From: Candidatus Peregrinibacteria bacterium GW2011_GWF2_38_29
GTDB lineage: Bacteria; Patescibacteriota; Gracilibacteria; UBA1369; UBA12463
DNA length: 64,000 nucleotides
Reading direction: 5' to 3'
NCBI GenBank assembly: GCA_000992695.1
Contig: LBUS01000006.1
Location: 1 to 64,000 of the forward strand
Part shown: piece after piece, positions 1-8,913 of the stretch
Layout: each line of letters opens with the position of its first letter
Position numbering within the stretch: the stretch's first letter is position 1
Translations under genes and position numbers: made by a program
Notes under the pieces: generated by a model
Told to the model about the DNA's origin: nothing
Seen by the model: only the letters and a program-made list of their open reading frames with translations
Database searches by the model: none

Positions 1-198
1 AAAGAAAAATACATTGCGAGCTTGGACAAAGCGATCGGAGAAAAAGACAAATACCTCAAGGACCTTGAAAAAAGCATTAAAGAAAAAGATGAATATATCC
101 TATCTTTAAAAAAAGATCTGGAAGAAAGAAAAGCCTACATAGATAATCTCTGGAAAAATAGATTAAAGAAAAAATTAAAAATTAAATACTATAAATAA
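1..198 (+). CDS. C-terminal end of a coiled-coil protein (5' cut by window)
   Basis: Frame 1 is open from the first base to a TAA at 196-198, giving the last 65 residues of a gene that starts outside the window. The piece is Lys/Glu-rich with a heptad-like pattern (KDKYLKDLEKSIKEKDEY) that should form a coiled coil, and ends in a basic tail. The stop codon directly abuts the ATG of the next glycosyltransferase gene, so the two are probably co-transcribed. Coiled-coil tails of this kind occur on methyltransferases and glycosyltransferases in glycan clusters, but no catalytic part is visible and I assign no function. Confidence 0.7.
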   Translation, partial: KEKYIASLDKAIGEKDKYLKDLEKSIKEKDEYILSLKKDLEERKAYIDNLWKNRLKKKLKIKYYK

Positions 199-2721
199 AT
201 GCTAATGGAAAACAATGAACTGAATATTTGTATAATATTTTCAAAAAATTATCTGGCTTTCGCGCGCAATTTAACAAAAAATTTCTTACATTTTCATCCA
301 AAGTCAAAGGTATTTGCCTTATTGGTGGATGAATTAAAAAACGAATTCGATCCGCAAAAAGAACAGTTTGAACTTGTAAGAATAGAAGAATTAAATGTAA
401 AAAATTTAAAATCTTTTACATTCAAATATAACGTGACAGAGCTAAACACAGCCGTAAAACCATATTTTATCGAATATTTATACAATAAATATCCGGAAAT
501 AAATAAAATATGCTATTTCGATCCGGACATTCATTTTTATAAAACCATGACTGAGTTAAGTCAGCTTTTAGACAAACATAATTTCGTCGTGACTCCACAT
601 ACAACATCCCCTATCCCGGAGGACGGATGCAGTCCATCGGAAGTTGATTTATTGCTTTCGGGAAGCTACAACCTGGGATTCATAGGAACGCGTAGAAACG
701 AAGAAACATTCAAAATGCTCAAATGGTGGCAAGAAAGGTTGTACGACAAAGCTGTAAACCGCATAGAAAAAGGACTTTTCACGGATCAAAAATGGATGAT
801 CTTATTGGACAATCTCTTTGATAATGTCTATGTACTGAGAGAACCGGGATATAACGTTGCATACTGGAATCTGCATGAAAGAAGCAATATAACAAAAACC
901 AACGAAGAATATTTCGTTAACGGAAAACCTTTATATTTCTTTCACTTCAGCGGATTTCCAATGAATGAAATGGAATTGGTATCAAAATATCAAACGCGCC
1001 ACCATTTAAAAAATTTAAAACCGGCAATAAAAGAATTGTTTGAAGATTATAAAAAAGGAACACTGGAAAACGGCTTTGAAGAAACAAGAAAGTGGACTTA
1101 CGCATATGGTATTTTTGAAAATAACATAAAAATATCAGATATATTTCGCGCTTTATATTGGGACAGAAAAGATTTACAAAAAAAATTCGAAAATCCATAC
1201 AAAACAAGTGAAAATTCATTCTTAAACTGGTTAATGCAACCGGCGAGAGAAGGCTCAGTGGTAACCAATTTAATGGAATATATTTATAATTCACGCGAAG
1301 ACGTAAAAAGAACCTATCCCGATATTTGGGGGAAAGACCAAATGAATGTTTTTCATTGGGCATGCGGCTCATTTAGAAACGAATATAAATTTAACGTTTA
1401 TTTTTCAAAAAATTGCACAATAGAACCATCAAAAAAACGCACAAGAATCAACAAGCATACCATATTGGCAAAAATTTCAGAACTAATAAAAAAATTAACG
1501 GGACCAAAAGGACATGCGTGGTTTTATAGACAATTCTTAAAATTTCAAGAACTTAAAAATAAAAAAGCCGAATCTGAAAAAAGTAAAAAATTCCTTAAAT
1601 CCATTAAAAACCAAAAAAAACCATTTGGAGTAAATATAATTGGTTATATCAATGCCGAATCGGGCGTCGGAGAAGGAGCAAGAGGCATAATAAGAGCAAT
1701 AGAAACAAGTGAAATACCGTTCAGCTTATACAATATCGACCAAGCATGGACGCGCACTGAAGATAAAACCTACACAAATTTCTCAAATCAATTACCGTAC
1801 GATATAAATATATTAGTCGCAAATGCAGATCAAATTCCATATATAATTAAAGATATTGGACCGGAAAAATTTGCCAACAAATATACGACAAGTTTTTGGG
1901 CTTGGGAATTAACAAAATTCCCGGAAAAGTGGCAAGATCGCTTCAATTATGTAAACGAAATATGGACAATGTCTACCTTTTGTTTAAATGCAATATCAGA
2001 AAAATCCCCTGTTCCGGTTGTAAACACCCCAATACCAATCGAATTTGATGTTAATACAAAATACACGCGAGAACACTTTAAAATTCCTGAAAATCAATTT
2101 GTATTTTTATTTTGTTTTGACGGATTATCGCTTATAGAAAGAAAAAATCCGTTTGCGGTGGCGAAATCATTTGCAAAAGTTTTCGCGAATAAAACAGACG
2201 TCTTATTGATAATAAAATGCCATAATGCACAACCGGACCAACTGAAAGAACTTGAAAACGATCTAAGGGATTGTAATTACAAAATCATCCCCGATTATAT
2301 GAATAGAGAAGAAATGCTTGGACTGTTCAATTGTATGGATTGTTTTGTATCGCTACATAGAGCGGAGGGTTTTGGATACAGTATCGCAGAAGCTATGTAT
2401 CTTGGAAAACATATAATAGTAACCGGATGGTCGGGAAATCTTGATTTTACAAATACAACAAACAGTCACCTTGTTAACTACAAAATGATTGAAATAGAAC
2501 ACGACATTGGACCTTATGAAAAAGGGAATCTATGGGCCGAACCGGATATAAATCATGCATCTGAAATCATGCTAAATGTCTATAAAAATCGTGACAAAAA
2601 TATTACAAAAAAAGGACAAGAACATATAAAAGAAAATTTCAACAGAAAAATTCTGGGAGAAAGATTTAAATCAAGAATATATTTAATAAAAGAAAAGCTG
2701 GAAAAAGCAAAAATTAAGTAA
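199..2721 (+). CDS. Two-domain glycosyltransferase (GT-A-like N-terminus plus GT4-type C-terminus)
   Basis: An 840-residue cytosolic protein. The N-terminal ~290 residues look like a GT-A nucleotide-sugar transferase: a DxD-type metal site is visible in CYFDPDIHFY near residue 110, followed by a typical NLGFIG segment. From about residue 475 a GT-B (GT4) domain begins with NIIGYINAESGVGEGARG, and its nucleotide-sugar site is visible in HRAEGFGYSIAEAMYLGK near residue 720. Two transferase domains on one chain suggest that it adds two sugars or makes a repeat unit; that is inference. It follows the partial gene without a gap and precedes two sugar-nucleotide SDR genes. ATG codons exist at 199 and 205. 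Donor and acceptor cannot be read from sequence. Confidence 0.85.
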   Translation: MLMENNELNICIIFSKNYLAFARNLTKNFLHFHPKSKVFALLVDELKNEFDPQKEQFELVRIEELNVKNLKSFTFKYNVTELNTAVKPYFIEYLYNKYPEINKICYFDPDIHFYKTMTELSQLLDKHNFVVTPHTTSPIPEDGCSPSEVDLLLSGSYNLGFIGTRRNEETFKMLKWWQERLYDKAVNRIEKGLFTDQKWMILLDNLFDNVYVLREPGYNVAYWNLHERSNITKTNEEYFVNGKPLYFFHFSGFPMNEMELVSKYQTRHHLKNLKPAIKELFEDYKKGTLENGFEETRKWTYAYGIFENNIKISDIFRALYWDRKDLQKKFENPYKTSENSFLNWLMQPAREGSVVTNLMEYIYNSREDVKRTYPDIWGKDQMNVFHWACGSFRNEYKFNVYFSKNCTIEPSKKRTRINKHTILAKISELIKKLTGPKGHAWFYRQFLKFQELKNKKAESEKSKKFLKSIKNQKKPFGVNIIGYINAESGVGEGARGIIRAIETSEIPFSLYNIDQAWTRTEDKTYTNFSNQLPYDINILVANADQIPYIIKDIGPEKFANKYTTSFWAWELTKFPEKWQDRFNYVNEIWTMSTFCLNAISEKSPVPVVNTPIPIEFDVNTKYTREHFKIPENQFVFLFCFDGLSLIERKNPFAVAKSFAKVFANKTDVLLIIKCHNAQPDQLKELENDLRDCNYKIIPDYMNREEMLGLFNCMDCFVSLHRAEGFGYSIAEAMYLGKHIIVTGWSGNLDFTNTTNSHLVNYKMIEIEHDIGPYEKGNLWAEPDINHASEIMLNVYKNRDKNITKKGQEHIKENFNRKILGERFKSRIYLIKEKLEKAKIK

Positions 2722-2730
2722 CGATTCAAC

Positions 2731-3564
2731 ATGTCTGTTTTAATTACAGGAGCAAGCGGATTTATAGGCAAAAAACTAATAAAAACGCTAAAGAGCGATC
2801 TTAAGCCAAAAAGCTTGGATATTAATTTGGAAATTCCGGAAAAATTCAATTACAATCAAATTAAAAAAAATGATTTCATAATTCATTTGGCCGCAATCTC
2901 CTCTCCGGATTTATGTGAAAAAAATTATAAATTGGCTTATAAAATAAATGTAAAAGGAACTTCATATTTTATACAAAAATGTCTTAGAAAAGGCGCAAAA
3001 ATATTATTCTTTTCATCGGATACAATCTACGGAGAAACAAAAAATACCTGCGCAAATGAACTTTCAAAGCCGCACCCATTAGGCAAATATGCAAAAACAA
3101 AACTTGCCATAGAAAAGAAATTTCAAAAAGAAAAAAATTTGAAAATATTCAGATTATCTCTTGTGTTCGCGAAAAACGATAAATTCACAACATATATAAA
3201 TGACTGTTCCAAAAATAAAAAACCCGCCGAAATCTTTAATACATTTTATAGAAACGTTGTTTATGTCGAAGATGTTTTATGTGCAATAAGAAAATTGATA
3301 AAAAAATTCAACAAATTTGATAATCAAATTTTCAATATTTGCGGAGAAAACCTGCTTTCAAGGCAAGATTTGGCTTATTTATACAAGAAGAACATAGATA
3401 AAAATTTAAAAATAAAAATAATAAAACCACCAAAAGAATTTTTAAAAATCCGAGCGGAAAAGACTCACATAAAATCTTTATATCTTAAATCTCTCCTTGG
3501 AAAGCCTACTATAAGCATTGAAAAAGCAATGAGAATGGAGTTTAATAAAAGCACTAAAAATTAA
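2731..3564 (+). CDS. NAD(P)-dependent sugar-nucleotide epimerase/reductase (extended SDR)
   Basis: A 277-residue extended short-chain dehydrogenase/reductase. It opens with the Rossmann glycine motif (ITGASGFIGKK) and carries a catalytic Ser/Tyr/Lys arrangement (FFSSDTIYGE, then YAKTKLAIEK). It resembles RmlD-like and epimerase families that finish deoxysugar nucleotides by 4-keto reduction or epimerisation. It lies 9 nt after the glycosyltransferase and 9 nt before a GDP-mannose dehydratase-like gene, so the two SDRs may act in series. I infer a 4-keto-reductase role similar to DmhB or RMD from this context. The exact substrate is uncertain. Confidence 0.75.
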   Translation: MSVLITGASGFIGKKLIKTLKSDLKPKSLDINLEIPEKFNYNQIKKNDFIIHLAAISSPDLCEKNYKLAYKINVKGTSYFIQKCLRKGAKILFFSSDTIYGETKNTCANELSKPHPLGKYAKTKLAIEKKFQKEKNLKIFRLSLVFAKNDKFTTYINDCSKNKKPAEIFNTFYRNVVYVEDVLCAIRKLIKKFNKFDNQIFNICGENLLSRQDLAYLYKKNIDKNLKIKIIKPPKEFLKIRAEKTHIKSLYLKSLLGKPTISIEKAMRMEFNKSTKN

Positions 3565-3573
3565 CAACAACTT

Positions 3574-4587
3574 ATGGAGAAGAAGAAGGCTTTAATAACA
3601 GGCATAACGGGAATGGTTGGATCCCATTTGGCTGATTTTTTGCTTGAAAATACGGATTGGGAAATATACGGCATGTGTAGATGGAGAAGCCCAATGGACA
3701 ACATTGAGCACTTAACGGACAGAGTTAATAGAAAAGATCGTATATCGTTGTTATACGGCGATTTAAACGACTTTGGATCGCTTTTACACGTTTTAAAAGA
3801 ATCCAAACCGGATTATGTATTTCATCTAGCCGCACAAAGCTATCCAAAAACAAGCTTTGAATCACCAATTGAAACGCTTAATACAAACATACTGGGTACG
3901 GCAAAATTACTTGAAGCTATACGCAAATTAGATATGTCACCGGTAATTCATGTATGCGCATCGTCGGAAGTTTTCGGAAGAGTGCCAAAAGAAAAATTAC
4001 CAATTCATGAAGATGTAAATTTTCACCCGGCATCTCCTTACGCAATCTCAAAAACCGGAACGGATTTGATAGGAAGGTTTTACGCCGAAGCATACCAAAT
4101 GAAAATAATGACAACGCGCATGTTCACACACACAGGTCCAAGACGAGGAGATGTTTTCGCGGAATCGACCTTTGCAAAACAAATAGCTATGATAGAAAAC
4201 AACCTATTACCACCGATCGTTAAAGTCGGAAATATAAAATCGCTTCGCACATGGGCGGATGTCAGAGATGCTGTAAGAGCTTATTACATGCTCGTAACAA
4301 CAAATCCAATACCGGGTGAATATTATAATATTGGCGGAACATACACATGTACAGTTGAAGATATGCTTAAATTTTTGCTTAGCATTTCAACTCGAAAAGA
4401 TATAAAAATTGAAACTGACCCTGAAAGATTAAGGCCTCTTGACGCCGATCTTCAAGTGCCGGACACGTCAAAATTTCAAAAACATACAGGATGGAAACCT
4501 GAAATATCGTTTGAAAAAACGATGACGGACTTATTAAATTACTGGCGAGATAAAATTAAAAAAGGTCACACTTTTTGGAACAGATAA
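3574..4587 (+). CDS. GDP-mannose 4,6-dehydratase-like SDR (GDP-mannose or GDP-heptose substrate)
   Basis: A 337-residue extended SDR close to the GMD/RMD branch. Visible features are the Rossmann motif ITGITGMVGSHLADFLL, the catalytic region CASSEVFGRVPKEKLPI, and the active-site YAISKTGTDL with its Tyr/Lys pair. GMD enzymes turn GDP-mannose into GDP-4-keto-6-deoxymannose; a close branch (DmhA) does the same to GDP-manno-heptose. The gene converges on and overlaps a full GDP-heptose operon by 32 nt, so a GDP-heptose substrate is plausible. The product could also be a GDP-rhamnose or fucose precursor. Family assignment is firm; the substrate is inferred. Confidence 0.85.
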   Translation: MEKKKALITGITGMVGSHLADFLLENTDWEIYGMCRWRSPMDNIEHLTDRVNRKDRISLLYGDLNDFGSLLHVLKESKPDYVFHLAAQSYPKTSFESPIETLNTNILGTAKLLEAIRKLDMSPVIHVCASSEVFGRVPKEKLPIHEDVNFHPASPYAISKTGTDLIGRFYAEAYQMKIMTTRMFTHTGPRRGDVFAESTFAKQIAMIENNLLPPIVKVGNIKSLRTWADVRDAVRAYYMLVTTNPIPGEYYNIGGTYTCTVEDMLKFLLSISTRKDIKIETDPERLRPLDADLQVPDTSKFQKHTGWKPEISFEKTMTDLLNYWRDKIKKGHTFWNR

Positions 4588-5146
4588 ATTCAACAGCCTC
4601 CATAAGGGTTTTTATACAAAAATCAGCTTCAACAAGCGCTTTTTTGTTACAACTATCTTGTCCGGTTAAAACAAGAATAGTCTTACAACCGGCTTTTTTA
4701 CCGGCCAAAATATCCGACAACTTATCCCCTATTAACCAACATTTTTTTAAATCAAGATTAAAATCCTTTTCTGCTTTTTTAAACATACCAATATTAGGCT
4801 TTCTGCATTTACACGCTTTTTTATATTTTTTAATAACTCCCTTCGGGTGATGTGGGCAAAAATAAACATTATCAATCTTAATATTATGGCTTTCAAACTG
4901 CTTAATCATCCACTCCATTAAAATGTTATAATCTTTTTCAGTGTACAAACCCTTGGCTACACCTGCCTGATTTGTAATTATTATTTTCTTAAAATCGGGA
5001 GAAAGTTTTTTTAAAGCCAAAAAAACATCATTATAAAATTCAATATCTTCAATCTTATAAACATGATTCTTATCTTTATTAATGACCCCGTCACGATCTA
5101 AAAAAACAGCTCTATTTTTTGTAAAAAGCTTTTTCAACAAGCTCAC
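4556..5146 (-). CDS. gmhB: D-glycero-D-manno-heptose 1,7-bisphosphate 7-phosphatase (GmhB)
   Basis: A 196-residue HAD-superfamily phosphatase. It shows the nucleophile motif FLDRDGVINKD, the second motif IITNQAGVAKG, the family-specific zinc-loop cysteines (FCPHHPKG and CKCRKPN) and the terminal acidic motif IGDKLSDILAGKKAG. GmhB removes the 7-phosphate from manno-heptose 1,7-bisphosphate, the third step of the GDP-heptose pathway. It is the last gene of the minus-strand operon hddC-hddA-gmhA-gmhB and overlaps gmhA by 35 nt. Its 3' end overlaps the convergent SDR gene. Confidence 0.93.
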   Translation of the reverse strand: MSLLKKLFTKNRAVFLDRDGVINKDKNHVYKIEDIEFYNDVFLALKKLSPDFKKIIITNQAGVAKGLYTEKDYNILMEWMIKQFESHNIKIDNVYFCPHHPKGVIKKYKKACKCRKPNIGMFKKAEKDFNLDLKKCWLIGDKLSDILAGKKAGCKTILVLTGQDSCNKKALVEADFCIKTLMEAVEFICSKKCDLF

Positions 5147-5684
5147 AGATAATGTGTATTATTAAAATATGAGACTCCTGTATGCGCGGCGTTTCTTTGG
5201 AAGGAACATTGAGCAATAAATCACAATATCCTTTCATTTTGCCACCGGTTTCACCCGTTAACCCAATTAAATACATAGCTTGCTTTTTAGCGCATTTTAA
5301 AGCCTCCAAAACAGCCTCTGAGTTTCCGGAAGTACTTATTGCGAATAAAATATCACCGGAATCTCCAAGGGCTTCAATTTGTCTTGAAAAAACGGTTTTA
5401 AAACTATAATCATTCGAAATTGCGGTAATAATGGAAGAATTCACAGTTAAGGCTATCGCAGGTAAAGCTTTTCTTTCAAGCTTATATTTACTCACAAGTT
5501 CTGCTGCAAAATGCTGACTATCGGACGCGCTGCCGCCGCAACCGCATATTAATATTTTTTTACCTTTTTTAAGCGAAAAAATAATTTTATTTGCCGATTG
5601 CTCTATTTTCTCGATAAGCGTTTCTGGAAACGATTCTTTCACTCGAACGCTCTCTCGAATACAAGATTGTATTATTTTTTTCAT
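5112..5684 (-). CDS. gmhA: Sedoheptulose-7-phosphate isomerase (GmhA)
   Basis: A 190-residue SIS-domain isomerase that converts sedoheptulose 7-phosphate to D-glycero-D-manno-heptose 7-phosphate, the entry step to heptose nucleotides. Typical GmhA signatures are visible: CGCGGSASDSQHFAAELVSKY, the LFAISTSGNS phosphate loop and the RIQESHILIIHIICELVE C-terminal helix. Length matches the family. Its start lies 98 nt inside the end of hddA, an unusually long overlap; its stop overlaps gmhB. The four overlapping genes imply one transcript and translational coupling. Confidence 0.94.
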   Translation of the reverse strand: MKKIIQSCIRESVRVKESFPETLIEKIEQSANKIIFSLKKGKKILICGCGGSASDSQHFAAELVSKYKLERKALPAIALTVNSSIITAISNDYSFKTVFSRQIEALGDSGDILFAISTSGNSEAVLEALKCAKKQAMYLIGLTGETGGKMKGYCDLLLNVPSKETPRIQESHILIIHIICELVEKAFYKK

Positions 5685-6729
5685 AATTTGAAGAATGCCA
5701 AGCTGTTAAACCTTCATGATCAAATACAAAAGAAACCTCTTTAAGCCCTAACTCAAGAGCTTTTTTAAGAACATATAATTTCTTGCCTGGAAAACAATAA
5801 AAAATTAGATGACCGCCACCGCCGGCTCCGGTAACTTTACCACCTATCCCGCCAACTTTTTTTAATTCACTATAAATATAATCGATCTGTTGATTTGTAA
5901 TTTGACCACTGAATTTCTTTTTAGCTTGCCATCCGGCATCCAAGATTTCCCCTATCGAATCGATATCACCGCGAAGTAAAGCGTATTTGGCAATAGTTGC
6001 CAACTCTTTTGTCTCATGAAGAGCATCAAGCGAGCCCTTGTTAACACTTATGTTTTTAATTTGCTCATCAATAATATCACCCGAATCCTGACGTTGACCG
6101 ATGTTAAGCAAAAGAAGATTGGATTCAAGCTCTAATATATAATCTCGTTTCAAATTAAATGAATTTACTTTAACAAAATCATTACCTTTAAATTCTATAT
6201 GATTTATACCGCCAAAAACGGAAATATATTGATCTTGCCTGCCCCCTGGATTTTTAACCTTCTCTCTTTCAAGGTGATAAGCAAGCTCGGCAGCATCATA
6301 ATTATCAATCCTATATTCTTTCGCTAATTTATTAAAAATACCAATAACGCTTGCAAACATTGAAGCGGAACTGCCAAGCCCGGATCTCGGTGGAATCTCA
6401 CAGCTTGTATAAATTTCAAAACCTTTGCCGTGCTCTTCAAAAAAATGCGGATGATTTTCTTTAAAATATAAAATTACCGACTTTACAAGGTCCAATTGAC
6501 CGTCAAGCTTTATCTCGGAAATATCATTAAATTCAAGCCTTAAACCCATGTCCAACGAATCAAGAATTATTTTATTATCATCTCGCGCAATAAACGTTGA
6601 ATAAGCATATCTATTTATGGCCGCGCTGACCACGGCACCGCCATAATTTTCAGTATATGGGCTAATATCTGTTCCACCACCCGCGAAACTAATTCTCACC
6701 GGAGCTCTTGAGCGTATTACCAATGACAT
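5587..6729 (-). CDS. hddA: D-glycero-alpha-D-manno-heptose-7-phosphate kinase (HddA)
   Basis: A 380-residue GHMP kinase that phosphorylates heptose 7-phosphate at C1 in the alpha configuration. It begins RSRAPVRISFAGGGTDISPY, contains the GHMP glycine/serine ATP loop (PPRSGLGSSASMFA) and the third motif (GKVTGAGGGGHLIFYC). The conserved part ends around HEGLTAW. About 30 further residues, rich in Arg/Ser, continue across the first 98 nt of gmhA in another frame and look unlike the family; a frameshift or lost stop near the 3' end is possible. The start overlaps hddC by 41 nt. Confidence 0.92.
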   Translation of the reverse strand: MSLVIRSRAPVRISFAGGGTDISPYTENYGGAVVSAAINRYAYSTFIARDDNKIILDSLDMGLRLEFNDISEIKLDGQLDLVKSVILYFKENHPHFFEEHGKGFEIYTSCEIPPRSGLGSSASMFASVIGIFNKLAKEYRIDNYDAAELAYHLEREKVKNPGGRQDQYISVFGGINHIEFKGNDFVKVNSFNLKRDYILELESNLLLLNIGQRQDSGDIIDEQIKNISVNKGSLDALHETKELATIAKYALLRGDIDSIGEILDAGWQAKKKFSGQITNQQIDYIYSELKKVGGIGGKVTGAGGGGHLIFYCFPGKKLYVLKKALELGLKEVSFVFDHEGLTAWHSSNYEKNNTILYSRERSSERIVSRNAYRENRAIGK

Positions 6730-7417
6730 TTTTAACCTTATAAAATTCTCTAGCGAACTGATTATAGGTTTTTACAGTACCAATATCAATAAAATAACCT
6801 TTTTGAATTTTGTAAGCAAAAAGTCCGTTTTTAATTTTCGAAAAAACATCATATTCAAGTGACGATTTACCTTTCGGAAAAAACTCAAATATACGCTTAT
6901 CCATAAGATAAATGCCATTGTTTACATAACCAATTTTGGTATCACCGAAAGACCTAAAATCAATAATACGCCATTTTTTATCAAACTTTACAAAGCCGGA
7001 ATTCTGTTTCCGCATACAATTTGAAACCCCTATAACACACAAAGCATCGCGCTTTTTATAGAATTGTCGCAAATCATTCAAGTTCACCTCGCGAAAAGTA
7101 TCTCCATTAACAACAAAAAAAACATTTTTAAGAATTTTTCTAGCTTTAAATAAAGCCCCACCGGTCCCCAAAGGCACATTCTCTTGCGAATAATTAATCT
7201 TCACCCCAAACTTCTTCCCATTGCCAAAATATTTAATTATCTTTTCCTTCAAATACCCGACGGATAAAACGAATTCATTAATACCCTGCCCCTTGTAATA
7301 CTCGATCAAATACTGCAAAAAAGGCTTATTATCAAAAACAAGCATAGGTTTTGGAATATCTTCCGTTAAAGGACGAAGCCTGGTTCCAAGTCCACCGCAA
7401 AGAATAAGCATTTGCAT
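6689..7417 (-). CDS. hddC: D-glycero-alpha-D-manno-heptose 1-phosphate guanylyltransferase (HddC-like)
   Basis: A 242-residue nucleotidyltransferase of the sugar-1-phosphate family. The signature LILCGGLGTRLRPLTEDIPKPM and the metal-binding VVNGDTF are visible. This fold also covers glucose and mannose enzymes, so the heptose assignment rests on its place as first gene of hddC-hddA-gmhA-gmhB. It would make GDP-D-glycero-alpha-D-manno-heptose. A second ATG six bases in (7411) would start exactly at MLILCGG, a usual start for this family. The promoter -10 element lies so close that the mRNA may be almost leaderless. Confidence 0.88.
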   Translation of the reverse strand: MQMLILCGGLGTRLRPLTEDIPKPMLVFDNKPFLQYLIEYYKGQGINEFVLSVGYLKEKIIKYFGNGKKFGVKINYSQENVPLGTGGALFKARKILKNVFFVVNGDTFREVNLNDLRQFYKKRDALCVIGVSNCMRKQNSGFVKFDKKWRIIDFRSFGDTKIGYVNNGIYLMDKRIFEFFPKGKSSLEYDVFSKIKNGLFAYKIQKGYFIDIGTVKTYNQFAREFYKVKNVIGNTLKSSGEN

Positions 7418-7423
7418 AAAATC

Positions 7424-7451
7424 ATTGTAAAGGTCTTTTTATATATTTCAA
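7424..7451 (-). promoter_or_regulatory. Promoter of the GDP-heptose operon
   Basis: Minus strand reads TTGAAA, a 16-nt spacer, then TACAAT. The -10 ends 7 nt before the ATG at 7417, so transcription should start at or next to the start codon and the message may lack a leader. Confidence 0.55.
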
Positions 7452-7459
7452 ATAAATAC

Positions 7460-7488
7460 TTGATACAATAACGACAAAAAGATAAAAT
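7460..7488 (+). promoter_or_regulatory. Promoter of the algI-like operon
   Basis: TTGATA, a 17-nt spacer, then TAAAAT. The -10 ends 6 nt before the ATG at 7495, again predicting a leaderless or near-leaderless mRNA. It is back to back with the heptose operon promoter. Confidence 0.55.
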
Positions 7489-7494
7489 CCAATC

Positions 7495-8913
7495 ATGGTT
7501 TTCAGCTCAACTGTATTTTTATTTCTTTTTCTGCCGGCGGCTCTTTTCACATATTACGCTGTAAATTTTCTTGCTCCATCGTTAAAAAATCTTACTTTAG
7601 TGCTTTTTAGCATACTTTTCTACGCATGGGGCGCTCCAAATTTCCTTATGATTTTTCTTATCAATATAACCATTGATTATTTTTTAACCATATTGATGGA
7701 TAAAGCCAAAGGGCGAAACGCTAAAAAAATATATCTAATTGCTTCCATAATAATAAATCTTGGAATTCTTATTTATTTTAAATATACAAATTATTTTGAA
7801 GCCGAATTCAACTGGATTTTATCTATAATGGGCATGAAAACCATCGTATGGACAAAAATCATACTTCCAATAGGAATCTCATTCTTTATATTTCACAAAA
7901 TAAGCTACGTAGTGGATATATACAGGGAAAGAGAGAAACCATTTTATAATATTATCGACTACACTCTTTATTTAATGTTTTTTGCTCAACTAATCGCAGG
8001 ACCAATAGTAAGATTCCATGAAATCGCACATCAAATAAAAGAAAGGCTACACACTTCGGATTTATTCTTAGAAGGAATTTGGAGATTTTCCATCGGCCTA
8101 GGTAAAAAAGTCATTATTGCAAACACAATCGGAGCCATGGTTGATGCGATATTCAGCTTCTCTTCTTCCAATATGAGTATGCCAATTGCATGGATTGGAA
8201 TGCTTATGTATGCGCTTCAAATATATTTTGATTTTTCCGGATATTCGGACATGGCAATCGGCATAGGAAAAATGTTTGGCTTCAATCTCCCGGAAAACTT
8301 TAATAGACCATATGTATCAAAAAGCATCACGGAATTCTGGAGAAGATGGCACATGTCTTTATCACGCTTCTTCAAAGATTATTTATATATACCGCTCGGC
8401 GGAAACAGATGTTCAAAAATAAGAAATTATCTAAACTTAATAATTGTTTTTACACTCACGGGGTTTTGGCACGGAGCAAACACTACGTTTTTAATTTGGG
8501 GCATTTATTACGGGATATTAATCGTTATTGAAAAAGCATGGTTATTAAAAAAACTTGAAAATTTTCATCCAATAATATCAAATTTAATAACCTTTTTCTT
8601 TGTTTTAATAGGATGGGCAATATTTAGATCGGAAAACATGGAACAAGCGATAAGCTTCATAGGAAATGCATTCAGCTTTAACTCAAAATCATTATCCCTC
8701 CTATATTATGCGGGAATGAATAATAAAATTATTTTTATAACCATAGTTGCGATTTTATTAAGCTTTATAAATTTCAAATTCATTTATAAAATTTCGGAAA
8801 AATTCAAATTTGCATATGTGACAAAGGGAAGTATGGCAATTATTATATTGGTTTATTCGTATATAACGCTTTCTTCAGGAAGCTTTAATCCGTTTATTTA
8901 TTTTAGATTTTAA
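7495..8913 (+). CDS. MBOAT-family O-acyltransferase (AlgI-like)
   Basis: A 472-residue polytopic membrane protein of the membrane-bound O-acyltransferase family, close to AlgI. It opens with hydrophobic helices and the segment LVLFSILFYAWGAP typical of AlgI. The family's catalytic histidine region is seen as LTGFWHGANTTFLIWGIYYG near residue 320, with the companion motif FNRPYVSKSITEFWRRWHMSLS before it. AlgI-type proteins bring an acyl group, usually acetyl, across the membrane for O-acylation of surface polysaccharide. The next gene, an AlgJ/AlgX-like protein, overlaps it (TAATG) and would finish the transfer. Confidence 0.9.
   Translation: MVFSSTVFLFLFLPAALFTYYAVNFLAPSLKNLTLVLFSILFYAWGAPNFLMIFLINITIDYFLTILMDKAKGRNAKKIYLIASIIINLGILIYFKYTNYFEAEFNWILSIMGMKTIVWTKIILPIGISFFIFHKISYVVDIYREREKPFYNIIDYTLYLMFFAQLIAGPIVRFHEIAHQIKERLHTSDLFLEGIWRFSIGLGKKVIIANTIGAMVDAIFSFSSSNMSMPIAWIGMLMYALQIYFDFSGYSDMAIGIGKMFGFNLPENFNRPYVSKSITEFWRRWHMSLSRFFKDYLYIPLGGNRCSKIRNYLNLIIVFTLTGFWHGANTTFLIWGIYYGILIVIEKAWLLKKLENFHPIISNLITFFFVLIGWAIFRSENMEQAISFIGNAFSFNSKSLSLLYYAGMNNKIIFITIVAILLSFINFKFIYKISEKFKFAYVTKGSMAIIILVYSYITLSSGSFNPFIYFRF

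Noticed and set aside
947-1372. 141-residue minus-strand ORF inside the first glycosyltransferase
   Set aside because: Antisense shadow, Phe/Leu-rich, within a well-supported gene.
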